DNA of 64,000 bases from Gammaproteobacteria bacterium (GTDB lineage: Bacteria; Pseudomonadota; Gammaproteobacteria; Arenicellales; JAANXG01), in contig JAHEKE010000003.1 of assembly GCA_024638505.1 (NCBI GenBank), forward strand, positions 62,001 to 126,000, read 5' to 3'. Numbering within the stretch: the stretch's first letter is position 1; the number at the start of each line of letters is the position of its first letter. Below, piece by piece: positions 55,431 through 64,000 of this stretch. The notes under the pieces were generated by a model. The model had not been told where the DNA came from. It worked only from the letters and a program-made list of their open reading frames with translations, and made no database searches. The position numbers and the translations under genes are program-made.

Positions 55431-56426
55431 ATGCGCTACATCATCCACCGCATTTTCATGATGATCCCCACGCTGCTGGTGATCAGCTTAATCTGTTTTG
55501 TGATTATTCAGCTGCCGCCGGGAGATTATCTGGAGAGCTACATTGCGGAGCTGGAAAGTCAGGGTGAGTCAGTAGATAAATCGAAGATTGAGTTCCTGCG
55601 CCGGGAGTATGGGCTGGATAAACCGATGTGGGAGCAGTATTTCTATTGGTTGTTCGGCATGGTGCAGGGCGATTTTGGGTATTCATTTGAATATGATCTA
55701 CCCGTCAGCGATGTCGTCGGTGACCGGTTGATACTCACTGTCGTTGTATCCATAGTCACCATTATTTTTACCTGGATTATTGCTTTTCCCATAGGCATTT
55801 ACAGCGCAACCCATCAGTACAGCTGGGGGGATTACGGCCTGACTTTTCTCGGCTTCATTGGTTTGGCCACACCCAACTTTTTGCTGGCGCTGGTCATGCT
55901 GTATTTTGCTAACGTTTATTTCGGGACTTCCATCGGCGGCCTGATGGATCCGGAGTACATCGATCAGCCCTGGACCTGGGGCAAGGCGATGTCGGTGCTG
56001 GAACACCTGTGGATTCCGGTAATCGTGATCGGTACCTCCGGCACGGCGGGAATGATTCGCCGGCTGCGAGCCAATCTATTAGATGAGTTACAGAAGCAAT
56101 ACGTAACCACTGGACGGGCCAAGGGCTTACCGCCGGGCAAACTGCTGCGCAAGTACCCGCTGCGCATGGCGCTCAATTTCTTTATCGCTGACATCGGCGC
56201 CATCTTGCCCAGCGTCATTTCAGGGGCCGAGGTCGTTGGCGTGGTGCTGTCTCTGCCCACCACCGGGCCGATGATGCTGAGCGCGTTGCAGAGTCAGGAC
56301 ATGTACCTGGCCGGATCGTTTTTGATGTTTCTGTCTTCCCTCACCGTAATCGGAGTGCTGGTGTCAGATATCGCGCTGGCTATGCTAGATCCCAGAATAC
56401 GGCTGCAGGGGGGGGTAACCAGGTGA
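55431..56426 (+). CDS. Oligopeptide-type ABC transporter, permease 1 (DppB-like)
   Basis: A 331-residue BPD-type inner-membrane permease with about six helices. N-terminal MRYIIHRIFMMIPTLLVISL and the EAA-type loop GRAKGLPPGKLLRKYPLR are typical of DppB. It overlaps the next permease start by four bases (GTGA). Confidence 0.92.
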   Translation: MRYIIHRIFMMIPTLLVISLICFVIIQLPPGDYLESYIAELESQGESVDKSKIEFLRREYGLDKPMWEQYFYWLFGMVQGDFGYSFEYDLPVSDVVGDRLILTVVVSIVTIIFTWIIAFPIGIYSATHQYSWGDYGLTFLGFIGLATPNFLLALVMLYFANVYFGTSIGGLMDPEYIDQPWTWGKAMSVLEHLWIPVIVIGTSGTAGMIRRLRANLLDELQKQYVTTGRAKGLPPGKLLRKYPLRMALNFFIADIGAILPSVISGAEVVGVVLSLPTTGPMMLSALQSQDMYLAGSFLMFLSSLTVIGVLVSDIALAMLDPRIRLQGGVTR

Positions 56427-57586
56427 TTCTCCCAAAAAGAGTGGTGGAGCACTATGTTTCGGACAAGCCTTTTGATCCGCTATCGATCGAGGCGTTGACT
56501 CCGGAGCAAGAAAAATACTACATGGCGTCACAATGGCAGTTGATGTGGCTAAAGCTGAAACGACACAAAGTTGCCATGTTCTCTGCGTACATTCTGTTCT
56601 TTGCTTATGTGACCTGCATATTCACCGAGGTAATCTCTCCTTACAACCTGAACACACGACATACCAACAGGCTGTTTGCACCGCCGCAATCCGTCCATTT
56701 ATTCCATCAAGGTTCATTCCAAGGTCCTTTTGTCTACGGCTATAAAGTCAATCTTAACATGACTAACCTCAAACGGGAATACACCGAGGATACAAACACG
56801 ATCCATCGCCTGCGTTTTTTGTGCTCAGGGGACCCCTACCAGTTCTGGAACCTGTTTGAAGCCACATTTCATCTGGTGTGTCCAGCGAAAGACGGTTATT
56901 TTTTCTGGCTGGGAACGGATCGACTGGGGCGCGATATGTTATCTCGGATAATCCACGGCGCCCGTATATCGTTGACCATCGGTTTGATAGGTATTGTCAT
57001 CAGTATGGCTTTGGGGATCGTCATTGGTGGTATCGCCGGCTACTACGGCGGGCAGATCGATAATGTGATACAGCGCGTCATCGAAGTATTCAGATCTTTT
57101 CCCGAACTGCCGCTGTGGATGAGCCTGTCAGCCATTTTACCCGTCAACTGGAGTCCGATTCTGGTATTCTTTGGTATCACCGTCATTCTCGCCTTCCTGG
57201 ATTGGACCAGTCTGGCCCGCGCAGTGCGCTCCAGACTGCTGGCTCTGCGGGAAGAGGATTACTGTGCCGCCGCGCAGCTGATGGGCGCCCGCCCGCGCCG
57301 CATCATCGGACGGCATTTACTGCCAGGATTTCTCAGCCACCTTATTGCCTCCGCCACCCTGTCCATTCCATCCATGATCCTGGGCGAAACCGCGCTGAGC
57401 TTTCTCGGCCTGGGTTTGCGGCCACCCATTACCAGCTGGGGCGTGCTGCTGAATGAAGCGCAAAACATCAACGTAGTGGCGCTGTATCCCTGGCTCATGC
57501 TGCCGGTGGTGCCGGTCATTGTCGTCATTCTGGCGTTCAACTTTTTTGGCGACGGACTGCGCGACGCGGCTGATCCTTATAAGTGA
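56423..57586 (+). CDS. Oligopeptide-type ABC transporter, permease 2 (DppC-like)
   Basis: A 387-residue permease, longer than DppC because of an extended periplasmic loop (about residues 75-160) after the first helix. The core has FWLGTDRLGRDMLSRIIHGA, the EAA-like loop CAAAQLMGARPRRIIGRHLL and GETALSFLGLGLRPP. The start is GTG at 56423. The next gene begins 13 bases after its stop. Confidence 0.92.
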   Translation: MILPKRVVEHYVSDKPFDPLSIEALTPEQEKYYMASQWQLMWLKLKRHKVAMFSAYILFFAYVTCIFTEVISPYNLNTRHTNRLFAPPQSVHLFHQGSFQGPFVYGYKVNLNMTNLKREYTEDTNTIHRLRFLCSGDPYQFWNLFEATFHLVCPAKDGYFFWLGTDRLGRDMLSRIIHGARISLTIGLIGIVISMALGIVIGGIAGYYGGQIDNVIQRVIEVFRSFPELPLWMSLSAILPVNWSPILVFFGITVILAFLDWTSLARAVRSRLLALREEDYCAAAQLMGARPRRIIGRHLLPGFLSHLIASATLSIPSMILGETALSFLGLGLRPPITSWGVLLNEAQNINVVALYPWLMLPVVPVIVVILAFNFFGDGLRDAADPYK

Positions 57587-57599
57587 CTTCAATTCACTG

Positions 57600-58679
57600 A
57601 TGCCTCACGCTACTGATAGCGAGCAGCCAGCCAAAGCAGCGGTCGACTGGCAGTTTCTTGGTGTTCCGGTGCGGTCCTTCAATGTGGAGATTACCAATCG
57701 CTGCACCCTGAGCTGTCCGGAATGCAGCCGCACCGGCAATCCATGGGTGCGCGAGAACCTGACCCAGCTGCCGCTGGATTTACTGCAAAGATTGTTTCCT
57801 CTTTCACAGCGAGGTGCCTTGGCGGGACTGAAAATCAATCTGTGCGGAACCTACGGCGACTGCATCTATCACACCCGGTTTCACCAGGTAATTGCACACT
57901 TCAAGGCGGCGGGTTTAAGCGTCATGATCGAAACCAACGGCAGTCATCGCAGCCGCGACTGGTGGAAGAAAACCTGCGCCCTGTTGGACCATAATGACTC
58001 CATCACTTTTTCCGTCGACGGTCTGCAGGACACCAACCATATCTACCGCATTAACTCGCGCTGGGAAGATATCATCCGCGCTATGGAATACTGCGCGCCC
58101 CGCGTTTTTGTTTCCTGGAAGTTCATCGTATTCCGTCACAATGAACACCAGATAGAACAGGCCAGGGAGCTGGCGGAGAAATTGGGCGTACGCGATATTA
58201 CTTTTAAGAAAAGTGCGAGATTCCGGGACGGCGATGATCCGCTTAAACCAAAAAACAGCGCCTACATCGGCGTGGTTAATCGCAATCGCAGAATGATACG
58301 CGAAGTGCGATCGGCCGGCCTGCCGCCGGCAGAGCTGGACCGGCGGGTTGCCATACGCCAGAACTGTTTCTCGGGTAAAGGGTTGGCGATTACGGCGCTG
58401 GGGTATCTTTACCCTTGTACCAACTGCGAGTCTGCTGATACTGCGACTTGGTTTTATCGTAACCGTGAGCATTTCAACCTGCGCAAGTACTCAATACAGG
58501 AAGTACTGACCTCATCCAAATGGATGGAACTGCAAAAGCTGTGGCACAAGGCCTCCACTGCGCCGGGCATCTGTGCCCACACCTGCGGCGTCCATCGGGA
58601 TTTCCAGCGGAGCTACAGTAAAGCGGCCCGCTGCGACCGACCCAATAAACCGGATGATGTGATTCGAATTGCTTTCTAG
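57600..58679 (+). CDS. Radical SAM protein with C-terminal twitch/SPASM-like cluster region
   Basis: A 359-residue radical SAM enzyme. The SAM cluster cysteines are C35, C39 and C42 (NRCTLSCPEC), then a conserved LKINLCGTYGDCIYH strand and the ETNGS motif near residue 105. The C-terminal cysteines in RQNCFSGK and YLYPCTNC, plus a CAHTC segment near the end, suggest a second Fe-S site. Similar twitch-type proteins with a GNYGD-like motif occur in marine phages and bacteria without known function, as far as I recall. ATG 57600 is preferred; the frame is open upstream into the permease gene. Starting 13 bases after the transporter operon, it may be co-transcribed with it. Confidence 0.83.
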   Translation: MPHATDSEQPAKAAVDWQFLGVPVRSFNVEITNRCTLSCPECSRTGNPWVRENLTQLPLDLLQRLFPLSQRGALAGLKINLCGTYGDCIYHTRFHQVIAHFKAAGLSVMIETNGSHRSRDWWKKTCALLDHNDSITFSVDGLQDTNHIYRINSRWEDIIRAMEYCAPRVFVSWKFIVFRHNEHQIEQARELAEKLGVRDITFKKSARFRDGDDPLKPKNSAYIGVVNRNRRMIREVRSAGLPPAELDRRVAIRQNCFSGKGLAITALGYLYPCTNCESADTATWFYRNREHFNLRKYSIQEVLTSSKWMELQKLWHKASTAPGICAHTCGVHRDFQRSYSKAARCDRPNKPDDVIRIAF

Positions 58680-58812
58680 TGCAGTCCGCTGTGCTTTTAC
58701 ACTGATCTACATCAAGCAATAGCTGCGCGATCATATAAACGCGCTTTGTTTAAAACCGGTGTACCAGTATACTGATTCGACAATACTTAAAATGGCCACA
58801 CCGGAGGAAGCG

Positions 58813-59451
58813 ATGGCGCGCCCTTTTATGCTGCGGGTGATAACCCTACCATTTCGATTAATCACGTTGTGCGGACTGTTGTCCAGTTTCGCCCTGCTCA
58901 GTTCACTGACCCACGCAGCCGACCCGTTTGCGGTTGAACCACTGTCACCGCAGCCGGCGAGCGATGCGGTCAAGCCTGGTCTGGCGGTAGACTATCTCTA
59001 TCAAAAGTTTTACACGCTGGAAGAGATCTACGAGGCTGACGTTGATCCTGTCCCCGGACAGCCGATCCCGCAGCTGAATCAGCTCACCGAAACTGATGCC
59101 AACACCGGAGAAGACAAGATCATCAACGTGTTAACCTCTGATCAGGATATGATGGTGGGAGCGTTTATTCGCGGCGCTATAAATTTTGCACAAGCCGGTG
59201 ACTACACGCTGCACCTGGTGTCCAATGACGGCGCTCGGTTCTGGGTAGGTGGGGTTATGCTTTGGGATGATCCAGAGGTTCATTTCGATCGAGAGTCCGA
59301 TCCACTGCGGCTGGTAGTTCCCGAGGCTGGCTGGTACGAGCTGAAGATCGATTATTACCAGAAAAAAGGAACGTGGGCGCTGCAGTTACTGTGGATACCG
59401 CCGGGAGGAGAGAAAGTCGTGGTTCCGCCGGAGGCGCTTGGCCATCTCTGA
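58813..59451 (+). CDS. Secreted PA14-domain protein
   Basis: A protein of about 212 residues with a signal peptide over residues 1-35 (ends LTHAADPF) and a single PA14 domain at about residues 55-200: LAVDYLYQKFYTLEE, NDGARFWVGGVMLWDD, then GWYELKIDYYQKKGTWALQL. PA14 domains are beta-barrels that usually bind carbohydrate. No catalytic domain is attached, so a periplasmic or surface sugar-binding role is inferred. The start is ATG 58813, chosen for the perfectly spaced GGAGG at 58803; the frame is open to 58759. Confidence 0.78.
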   Translation: MARPFMLRVITLPFRLITLCGLLSSFALLSSLTHAADPFAVEPLSPQPASDAVKPGLAVDYLYQKFYTLEEIYEADVDPVPGQPIPQLNQLTETDANTGEDKIINVLTSDQDMMVGAFIRGAINFAQAGDYTLHLVSNDGARFWVGGVMLWDDPEVHFDRESDPLRLVVPEAGWYELKIDYYQKKGTWALQLLWIPPGGEKVVVPPEALGHL

Positions 59452-59550
59452 CCGCCGGACTGGATCTGTGTGCGCAACGCACGCAGATGAACACTCTTTT
59501 GGCTGGATTTCGAATGCGGAATTTGAGCTATCGCGTTATCGCTGCCAGCA

Positions 59551-60258
59551 ATGAGCATCGTCACTGACAACCATCCCGTTCGGTCCGAGGATAAGGACGA
59601 GTTTTATCATGATATTCTCGATGGACTATACGTTTTTCTGGATAGCCCTTTAATACTGGACATACTGCATGCCATAAGAAAGTACCCGCTTTTACGCTTG
59701 GGGCACGCACTGAATGAAAATCAGGTTACCTGCAAAAAGTGGCTGCTAAAAAAGCTGGCTGAAAATTGTGGAACGCGGTTCCGCAATGTCTACATTCTGG
59801 GCGGCTGGTACGGCGTACTGGGTGCTATGTTGCTGCACGATCCCAGCTTCGAGGTGAAGCAGGTGGTTTCTATAGACATAGACGCGCAGTGCAAGCCGAT
59901 CGCTGATGCATTGAACAGGACGCATGTGCGGAACAAGAAATTCGAATCAATAACGGAGGATATATACAACCTTGATTATGCTCGATTGATCCAAGCAGAG
60001 GCGGACGCCGACACACCAGATTTACTCATAAACACGAGTTGCGAGCACCTATCTGATAGCGAGTTATGGCTGCAGAAAATCCCCGACCGCACGTTAATGG
60101 TAGTGCAGTCCAACGACTATTTCGGGTGTGAGGAACATATCAACTGTATCCCGGATCTGGAGACTTTCATTGGGCAGGTAAAGTTATCGGAGTTGAAGTA
60201 CCGGGGGTACTTCAAGCTTAAAAAGTACACGAGGTTCATGCTCATTGGAACGAAATGA
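59551..60258 (+). CDS. Class I SAM-dependent methyltransferase-like protein
   Basis: A 235-residue protein without export signal. VYILGGWYGVLGAML (residues about 80-95) resembles the SAM-binding motif I, followed by an acidic strand VVSIDIDAQCKPIADALN and a conserved LINTSCEHLSDSELW segment that holds the motif IV position. The substrate is unknown. Similar proteins are found in marine phages and bacteria next to twitch-type radical SAM genes, as I recall, and one such gene lies 870 bases upstream here. The call as methyltransferase is moderately sure; function is not. Confidence 0.6.
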   Translation: MSIVTDNHPVRSEDKDEFYHDILDGLYVFLDSPLILDILHAIRKYPLLRLGHALNENQVTCKKWLLKKLAENCGTRFRNVYILGGWYGVLGAMLLHDPSFEVKQVVSIDIDAQCKPIADALNRTHVRNKKFESITEDIYNLDYARLIQAEADADTPDLLINTSCEHLSDSELWLQKIPDRTLMVVQSNDYFGCEEHINCIPDLETFIGQVKLSELKYRGYFKLKKYTRFMLIGTK

Positions 60259-60306
60259 AAATTGACTGGAGGGCGCGAGCGGGCGGAGGTAGGCTACAGC
60301 GGCACT

Positions 60307-61662
60307 TCAGGTTGGTCTGTTTTGCCCGGGCAGGACGTAGCTCAGAACAACGGCGCCCAGTACGCCGGCGCTGAACGACGCTACCAGAATACCAACTTTT
60401 GCCTGATCGATGAGGGCGTCGCTGGTAAAGGCCAGCTCACTGATGAAAATCGACATGGTAAAGCCTATGCCGGACAGACAGCCGGCCCCCAAAAGCTGCA
60501 TGATTGTTACATCCTCGAGCTCAACTTTCGCTAAATTCAATGCCAGCCAGCTGCCCAGCAGGACCCCAATGGGTTTTCCCAGGACGAGCCCAACAATGAC
60601 GCCCAGGCTGATCCCTGTGGGAAATCCCTCCAGGTTTTCAGCGCTCAGCGCGACACCGGCGCTGAACAGAGCGAAAAGAGGAAGTATAACGAAGGCAGAC
60701 AGCGCATGAAGTCGATGCTCCAGCGCCTGCGCAGGCGGAATGGCATCCTCAACCGTAAACAGAAACTGCATCATCGTCTTGCGACGTCTGGCGTCGTGTA
60801 TTAAAGCGTCGAGTGAATTGTCCTTGCCGTGCACCTGTTTGAGTAACCCGCCAGTGATGTTCATGAACTCGGCTGGGTCGATGCTGGGGCGAACAGGAAT
60901 TACCATAGCCACCATTACCCCGGCAATGGTTGCATGCACGCCTGATCCCAGCACGTCGACCCAGACCAGCAGAGCAAGAACGGTGTAAACCCAGGTCGCC
61001 CGAACCCCCACGCGGTTTGCTACCACCATCAGAGCCACGCATATCCCAGCGATAACCAGAGGCAGTATCGACAAATCCGGGGTGTAGAATAGCGCAATCA
61101 CCGCAACTGCCAGCAGGTCGTCGGCGATGGCCAGCGCGGTAAGGAATACCTTCAGCCCCACCGGAACACGTGATCCGAACAGGGCCAGCACTCCCAACGC
61201 GAATGCGATATCGGTGGCCATGGGAATGCCCCAGCCGGCAAAGCCTTCGCTCCCGGCGGTGAGCAACGCGTAAAGGGCGGCGGGTACAATCGCACCGCCC
61301 AAAGCAGCACAAACCGGCAGCATGGCCTTGTCTCTGCTGGAAAGTTCGCCAACGACGATTTCACGCTTAATCTCAAGCCCGACGACGAAAAAGAAGATCG
61401 CCATCAACCCGTCTTTTATCCAGTGCGATAGAGACAGTTTAAACTCCCAGCTGCCGAACTGGATTCCAACATAGGTGTGAGACAGCTCAAAATAATACGC
61501 CGCCCAGGGTGAGTTAGCCCAGACTAAGGCGATGGCTGCGGCAATGACAAGCACCAGGCTACCCGCCACCTGGGAATGCAGAAAGCTTTGAAACATACTT
61601 TTCTGCGTGACGTGTCCAACAACCATTGGTGCAACTCCTCGATCATTTTCAGGTTTCGTCAA
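60307..61662 (-). CDS. nhaA: Na+/H+ antiporter NhaA
   Basis: A 451-residue inner-membrane antiporter with 11-12 helices. The ion-binding aspartate pair is in FLTALAIADDLLAV (equivalent to D163/D164 of E. coli), and GLMAIFFFVVGLEIKREIVVGEL is the family signature near residue 85. It exports sodium for protons, consistent with a saline habitat. It is somewhat longer than E. coli NhaA (388), with a longer loop near residues 270-320. Convergent with the methyltransferase-like gene and divergent from the GT2-radical SAM gene. Confidence 0.94.
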   Translation of the reverse strand: MTKPENDRGVAPMVVGHVTQKSMFQSFLHSQVAGSLVLVIAAAIALVWANSPWAAYYFELSHTYVGIQFGSWEFKLSLSHWIKDGLMAIFFFVVGLEIKREIVVGELSSRDKAMLPVCAALGGAIVPAALYALLTAGSEGFAGWGIPMATDIAFALGVLALFGSRVPVGLKVFLTALAIADDLLAVAVIALFYTPDLSILPLVIAGICVALMVVANRVGVRATWVYTVLALLVWVDVLGSGVHATIAGVMVAMVIPVRPSIDPAEFMNITGGLLKQVHGKDNSLDALIHDARRRKTMMQFLFTVEDAIPPAQALEHRLHALSAFVILPLFALFSAGVALSAENLEGFPTGISLGVIVGLVLGKPIGVLLGSWLALNLAKVELEDVTIMQLLGAGCLSGIGFTMSIFISELAFTSDALIDQAKVGILVASFSAGVLGAVVLSYVLPGQNRPT

Positions 61663-61797
61663 GTGTAGCGTGAAACATAAGGAAGCGTCTTCACCCCGCG
61701 GGTCGCACGAAACTATGGGCCTAAAGTTAGCCGTGTACTGCTTTCGCGGTGGGGCATGAAGACAGCGGGCTTGTTTCCCCGCTTCTGCTGAAGGAGA

Positions 61798-63861
61798 ATG
61801 TTTATTGGAATTCGAAATAACAGTGGTATGTGCATGAAGTTTTCAATCATTATCCCCACCTACAACAGGCCTGCGGACCTCGCTGCCTGTCTGCACAGCA
61901 TCCAGACACAGGGTGGGGAACATCTGTTGCAAACCATCGTTGTTGACGATGCCGGCAGCTGCGATTTATCGGCGCTGATGCCGGTTATTGATGTGTATAT
62001 GAAGAATGCAACAAATCTTGGCCCATCATACTCGCGCAACATCGCGGCTAAAAAAAGTACGGGCGATATTCTGTTGTTTCTGGATGACGATACCGAACTG
62101 TTGCCCCACAGTATCGACGAGCTCAGTAAGATTCTGGCAAAGCATCCTGAAATTGGTGCGGTCGGCGGATGTGGGCCGGCCGATGCGTCGGGGCGGGATG
62201 TTGAGTTCATTTCCAGCAAGATATGCAACTCATTCAAGCACGAAAAATACATTTATTACCCGCCCTCAGCGGAAGAAAAATATTTAAGGATAGTGGGACC
62301 GAATAAACGCAGCAAATACTCCTGTTACCCGCCTATGACGGATGGGCAGAATGCGCTGTACGACTGCGACCACGTTGAAAGCGCATTCCTTGCCGTGCCA
62401 AAAAACGTATTTCAGGAAGTCGGCGGATACGATCCTTATTGGTTTTACATGTGCGAGGACCGGGATCTGTGTCTAGAAATCAAGGCCAGAGGTTATCGCG
62501 TCGTTGCCGCATGGGCCGCTCGCGCTATTCATCATAACCGTACCTCTTATGAGGCAGAAGACGACGCCGGTCGAAGAAAAATCCGCAATGAACGGGTGCT
62601 CGAGGTTATACTTAAAAGACAGGGGAAGGCTGCAGGCTTGAAATGGATGTACGGTCACCGCAAGCACGCCCTGCATAAACAGAACCTGCCTGGGCTGTTG
62701 AAGGTCATGCGGACGGCGGGGAAGCTGCGAATGAGAAAGGGGGTCAATTACCTCGATCAGGATGAACTCGATAAGTATTTTGTAGGCAAGACGGCAGAAC
62801 ACCTGGCTGCGGTGCACCCGTTTCCGGTAGATCGTTACCCGAAGACTCCGTCAAGTCTGGTGTTGTTTATCAACAACCGCTGCAACATGGCTTGTGATCA
62901 CTGCTTTATTCCGGACCTTAATACCAAAACGCCGGAGATGAGCAGCGAAGAAATCATGCGTATTGTCGATTCCTTCAATCAGCCCCTCGATGTCACGCTA
63001 ACCGGTGGCGAGGCTTTGCTGACTAAAGACATCGAACGGATCCTGGATTACATAATGGCAAATCGATATGTGCGTTATCTAGGTTTGCTGACCAACGGTT
63101 CCATGCCGGAGAGGTTAGCCACAATCTGCGAAAAGATCGTCACCAGGTACCCGATGAAAAAACTCAAGGTGCAGATTTCTTTGGATGGCCCGGAACCAGT
63201 TCATAACGAGATCAGGAAAATGCGCCGCGGCTATGAGAAGGCGATAAAAAGCTTTGAACGGCTGATGCAGGTAAAGAGGAAACACAAAAACCTCAAGTTC
63301 ACCGCAGCCATCACCTTGATGCGGGAAAATCTGGACTTCGTCGAGAAGCTTGTCGACGATCTCGAACGGATTAATGTGCCAAGCAAAATGTCGATGATTC
63401 GAGGAAATTCTTTCAGCACATTCGGTGTACCGGCCAGCATATTAAAGCAAGAATATGAACCGCAGAAACCCTATTTGCAAAACGATCTCGACGCGGTAAA
63501 GCAGTTCCTGGATCGGATAGAAAATAAACACCCAGGCTACTTTAAGGGATATCAGCGGCAGAAGCTTGATATCATGTTGGATACCTTAAGGCATCGAAAA
63601 AGAACTTTTCCCTGCCGCGCAGGTTATGACGACGTCGTCATCTACGCCGACGGATATGTGGCCGTGTGCGAGCAGGTCGCTCCTTTCGGCCACTTGAGCC
63701 AATGGAACTGGAGTCTGGCCGCGGCCTGGAACTCGCTAGAGGCGTGGCAGCATCGAGCGCTAACCAGCGGTTGCGCCTGTATAAATGGATGTAATATATC
63801 GACCCACCTGGACTTACAGCAACAGCAGAACCCGCAGCAAGAGGCGGTCAGCGTACTCTAA
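61798..63861 (+). CDS. Fusion of GT2 glycosyltransferase and radical SAM/SPASM domains
   Basis: A 687-residue two-enzyme protein without export signal. Residues about 13-240 are a GT-A family 2 glycosyltransferase: FSIIIPTYNRPADLAACL, the VVDDAGS acidic motif and the metal-binding LLFLDDDTE (D96-D98), with YMCEDRDLCLEIKARGYR as the acceptor-side ED motif. A basic helical linker (about 255-345) follows. Residues about 350-590 are a radical SAM core with C362, C366 and C369 (NRCNMACDHC) and LTGGEALLTK. The end carries SPASM-like cysteines C606, C624, C659, C661 and C665. I know no characterised protein with this order. The ATG at 61798 sits one base after AAGGAG, too close for an ideal site; ATG 61834 is possible. 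Confidence 0.85.
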   Translation: MFIGIRNNSGMCMKFSIIIPTYNRPADLAACLHSIQTQGGEHLLQTIVVDDAGSCDLSALMPVIDVYMKNATNLGPSYSRNIAAKKSTGDILLFLDDDTELLPHSIDELSKILAKHPEIGAVGGCGPADASGRDVEFISSKICNSFKHEKYIYYPPSAEEKYLRIVGPNKRSKYSCYPPMTDGQNALYDCDHVESAFLAVPKNVFQEVGGYDPYWFYMCEDRDLCLEIKARGYRVVAAWAARAIHHNRTSYEAEDDAGRRKIRNERVLEVILKRQGKAAGLKWMYGHRKHALHKQNLPGLLKVMRTAGKLRMRKGVNYLDQDELDKYFVGKTAEHLAAVHPFPVDRYPKTPSSLVLFINNRCNMACDHCFIPDLNTKTPEMSSEEIMRIVDSFNQPLDVTLTGGEALLTKDIERILDYIMANRYVRYLGLLTNGSMPERLATICEKIVTRYPMKKLKVQISLDGPEPVHNEIRKMRRGYEKAIKSFERLMQVKRKHKNLKFTAAITLMRENLDFVEKLVDDLERINVPSKMSMIRGNSFSTFGVPASILKQEYEPQKPYLQNDLDAVKQFLDRIENKHPGYFKGYQRQKLDIMLDTLRHRKRTFPCRAGYDDVVIYADGYVAVCEQVAPFGHLSQWNWSLAAAWNSLEAWQHRALTSGCACINGCNISTHLDLQQQQNPQQEAVSVL

Positions 63862-63870
63862 CCAGGTGGC

Positions 63871-64000
63871 ATGGCCGAAGCGAGCGGAACGAGGAAACTT
63901 TTGGAACTGAAAAAAGAACGGGTCAGCGATAAACTTGACCACTCGTCTGTCATAAGCGGTGAGCAAAGGTGGGTGGATCCCGGACAGGAACTCCGTTACT
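63871..64000 (+). CDS. Start of an unidentified CDS, cut by the window end
   Basis: ATG 63871, ten bases after the GT2-radical SAM stop and preceded by AGGTGG, opens a frame that runs to the window edge (43 codons, lysine- and glutamate-rich: RKLLELKKERVSDKLDHS). The spacing suggests co-transcription with the fusion gene. Too short to assign; it could also be a chance frame. Confidence 0.4.
   Translation, partial: MAEASGTRKLLELKKERVSDKLDHSSVISGEQRWVDPGQELRY

Noticed and set aside
59487-59567. 26-codon plus-strand frame overlapping the start of the methyltransferase-like gene, considered as a RiPP-like precursor
   Set aside because: No ribosome site, no leader/core pattern, no repeat of residues typical of modified peptides, and it overlaps the next gene.

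Overview
The window comes from a gammaproteobacterium, probably marine or saline and uncultivated. The evidence is gene order. It carries the gammaproteobacterial block miaB-ybeZ-ybeY-corC-lnt, the block lptC-lptA-lptB-rpoN-hpf-ptsN-rapZ-HPr, mlaFEDCB facing kdsD, and ibaG followed by murA-hisD-hisC. Choline sulfatase, betaine-transporter remnants and NhaA suggest an osmolyte-using, salt-exposed lifestyle. No rRNA, tRNA, CRISPR array, insertion sequence or prophage was recognised.

Layout. 0-3.7 kb: 3' part of a choline sulfatase, a cystathionine beta-synthase and a cysteine-desulfurase-like aminotransferase. 4.0-10.6 kb: the miaB-to-lnt operon and mgtE. 10.9-20.1 kb: a pyrimidine-salvage and uracil-degradation island. 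It holds upp, a yeast-type cytosine deaminase coupled to a paralogue that has lost its zinc ligands, a GTP-cyclohydrolase-II-like Urc1, a DUF1688 Urc4, and a BMP-type nucleoside/nucleobase ABC transporter. 20.4-25.1 kb: a decaying betaine region. A large DUF1989-DUF1989-GcvT fusion protein is flanked by fragments that look like the 5' ends of proV and proW, a frameshifted small monooxygenase-like gene and a proX-like gene without a usable 5' end. 25.2-33.4 kb (minus strand): EI, HPr, RapZ, PtsN, HPF, RpoN, LptB, LptA, LptC, KdsD. 33.6-42.9 kb (plus): MlaFEDCB, a YadG/YadH-type exporter, IbaG, monothiol glutaredoxin, MurA, HisD, HisC. hisG and kdsC are absent from their usual places. 42.9-49.0 kb: a DHDPS-family aldolase, the relic of a dipeptide epimerase, and the 1609-residue NAD-glutamate dehydrogenase.

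49.2-58.7 kb: a class III aminotransferase, a BKACE (DUF849) enzyme, a four-gene oligopeptide-type ABC transporter and a radical SAM protein starting 13 bases after it. 58.8-64 kb: a secreted PA14-domain protein, a methyltransferase-like protein, NhaA on the opposite strand, and a GT2-radical SAM/SPASM fusion protein.

How the parts work together. The island at 11-20 kb reads as a route from imported or salvaged cytosine and uracil through UMP into the URC degradation pathway. The 49-58 kb block reads as import of a peptide-like or amino compound, transamination and beta-keto-acid cleavage. The two radical SAM genes with the methyltransferase and PA14 gene are the least explained part. Start codons are uncertain for several genes and are discussed entry by entry.
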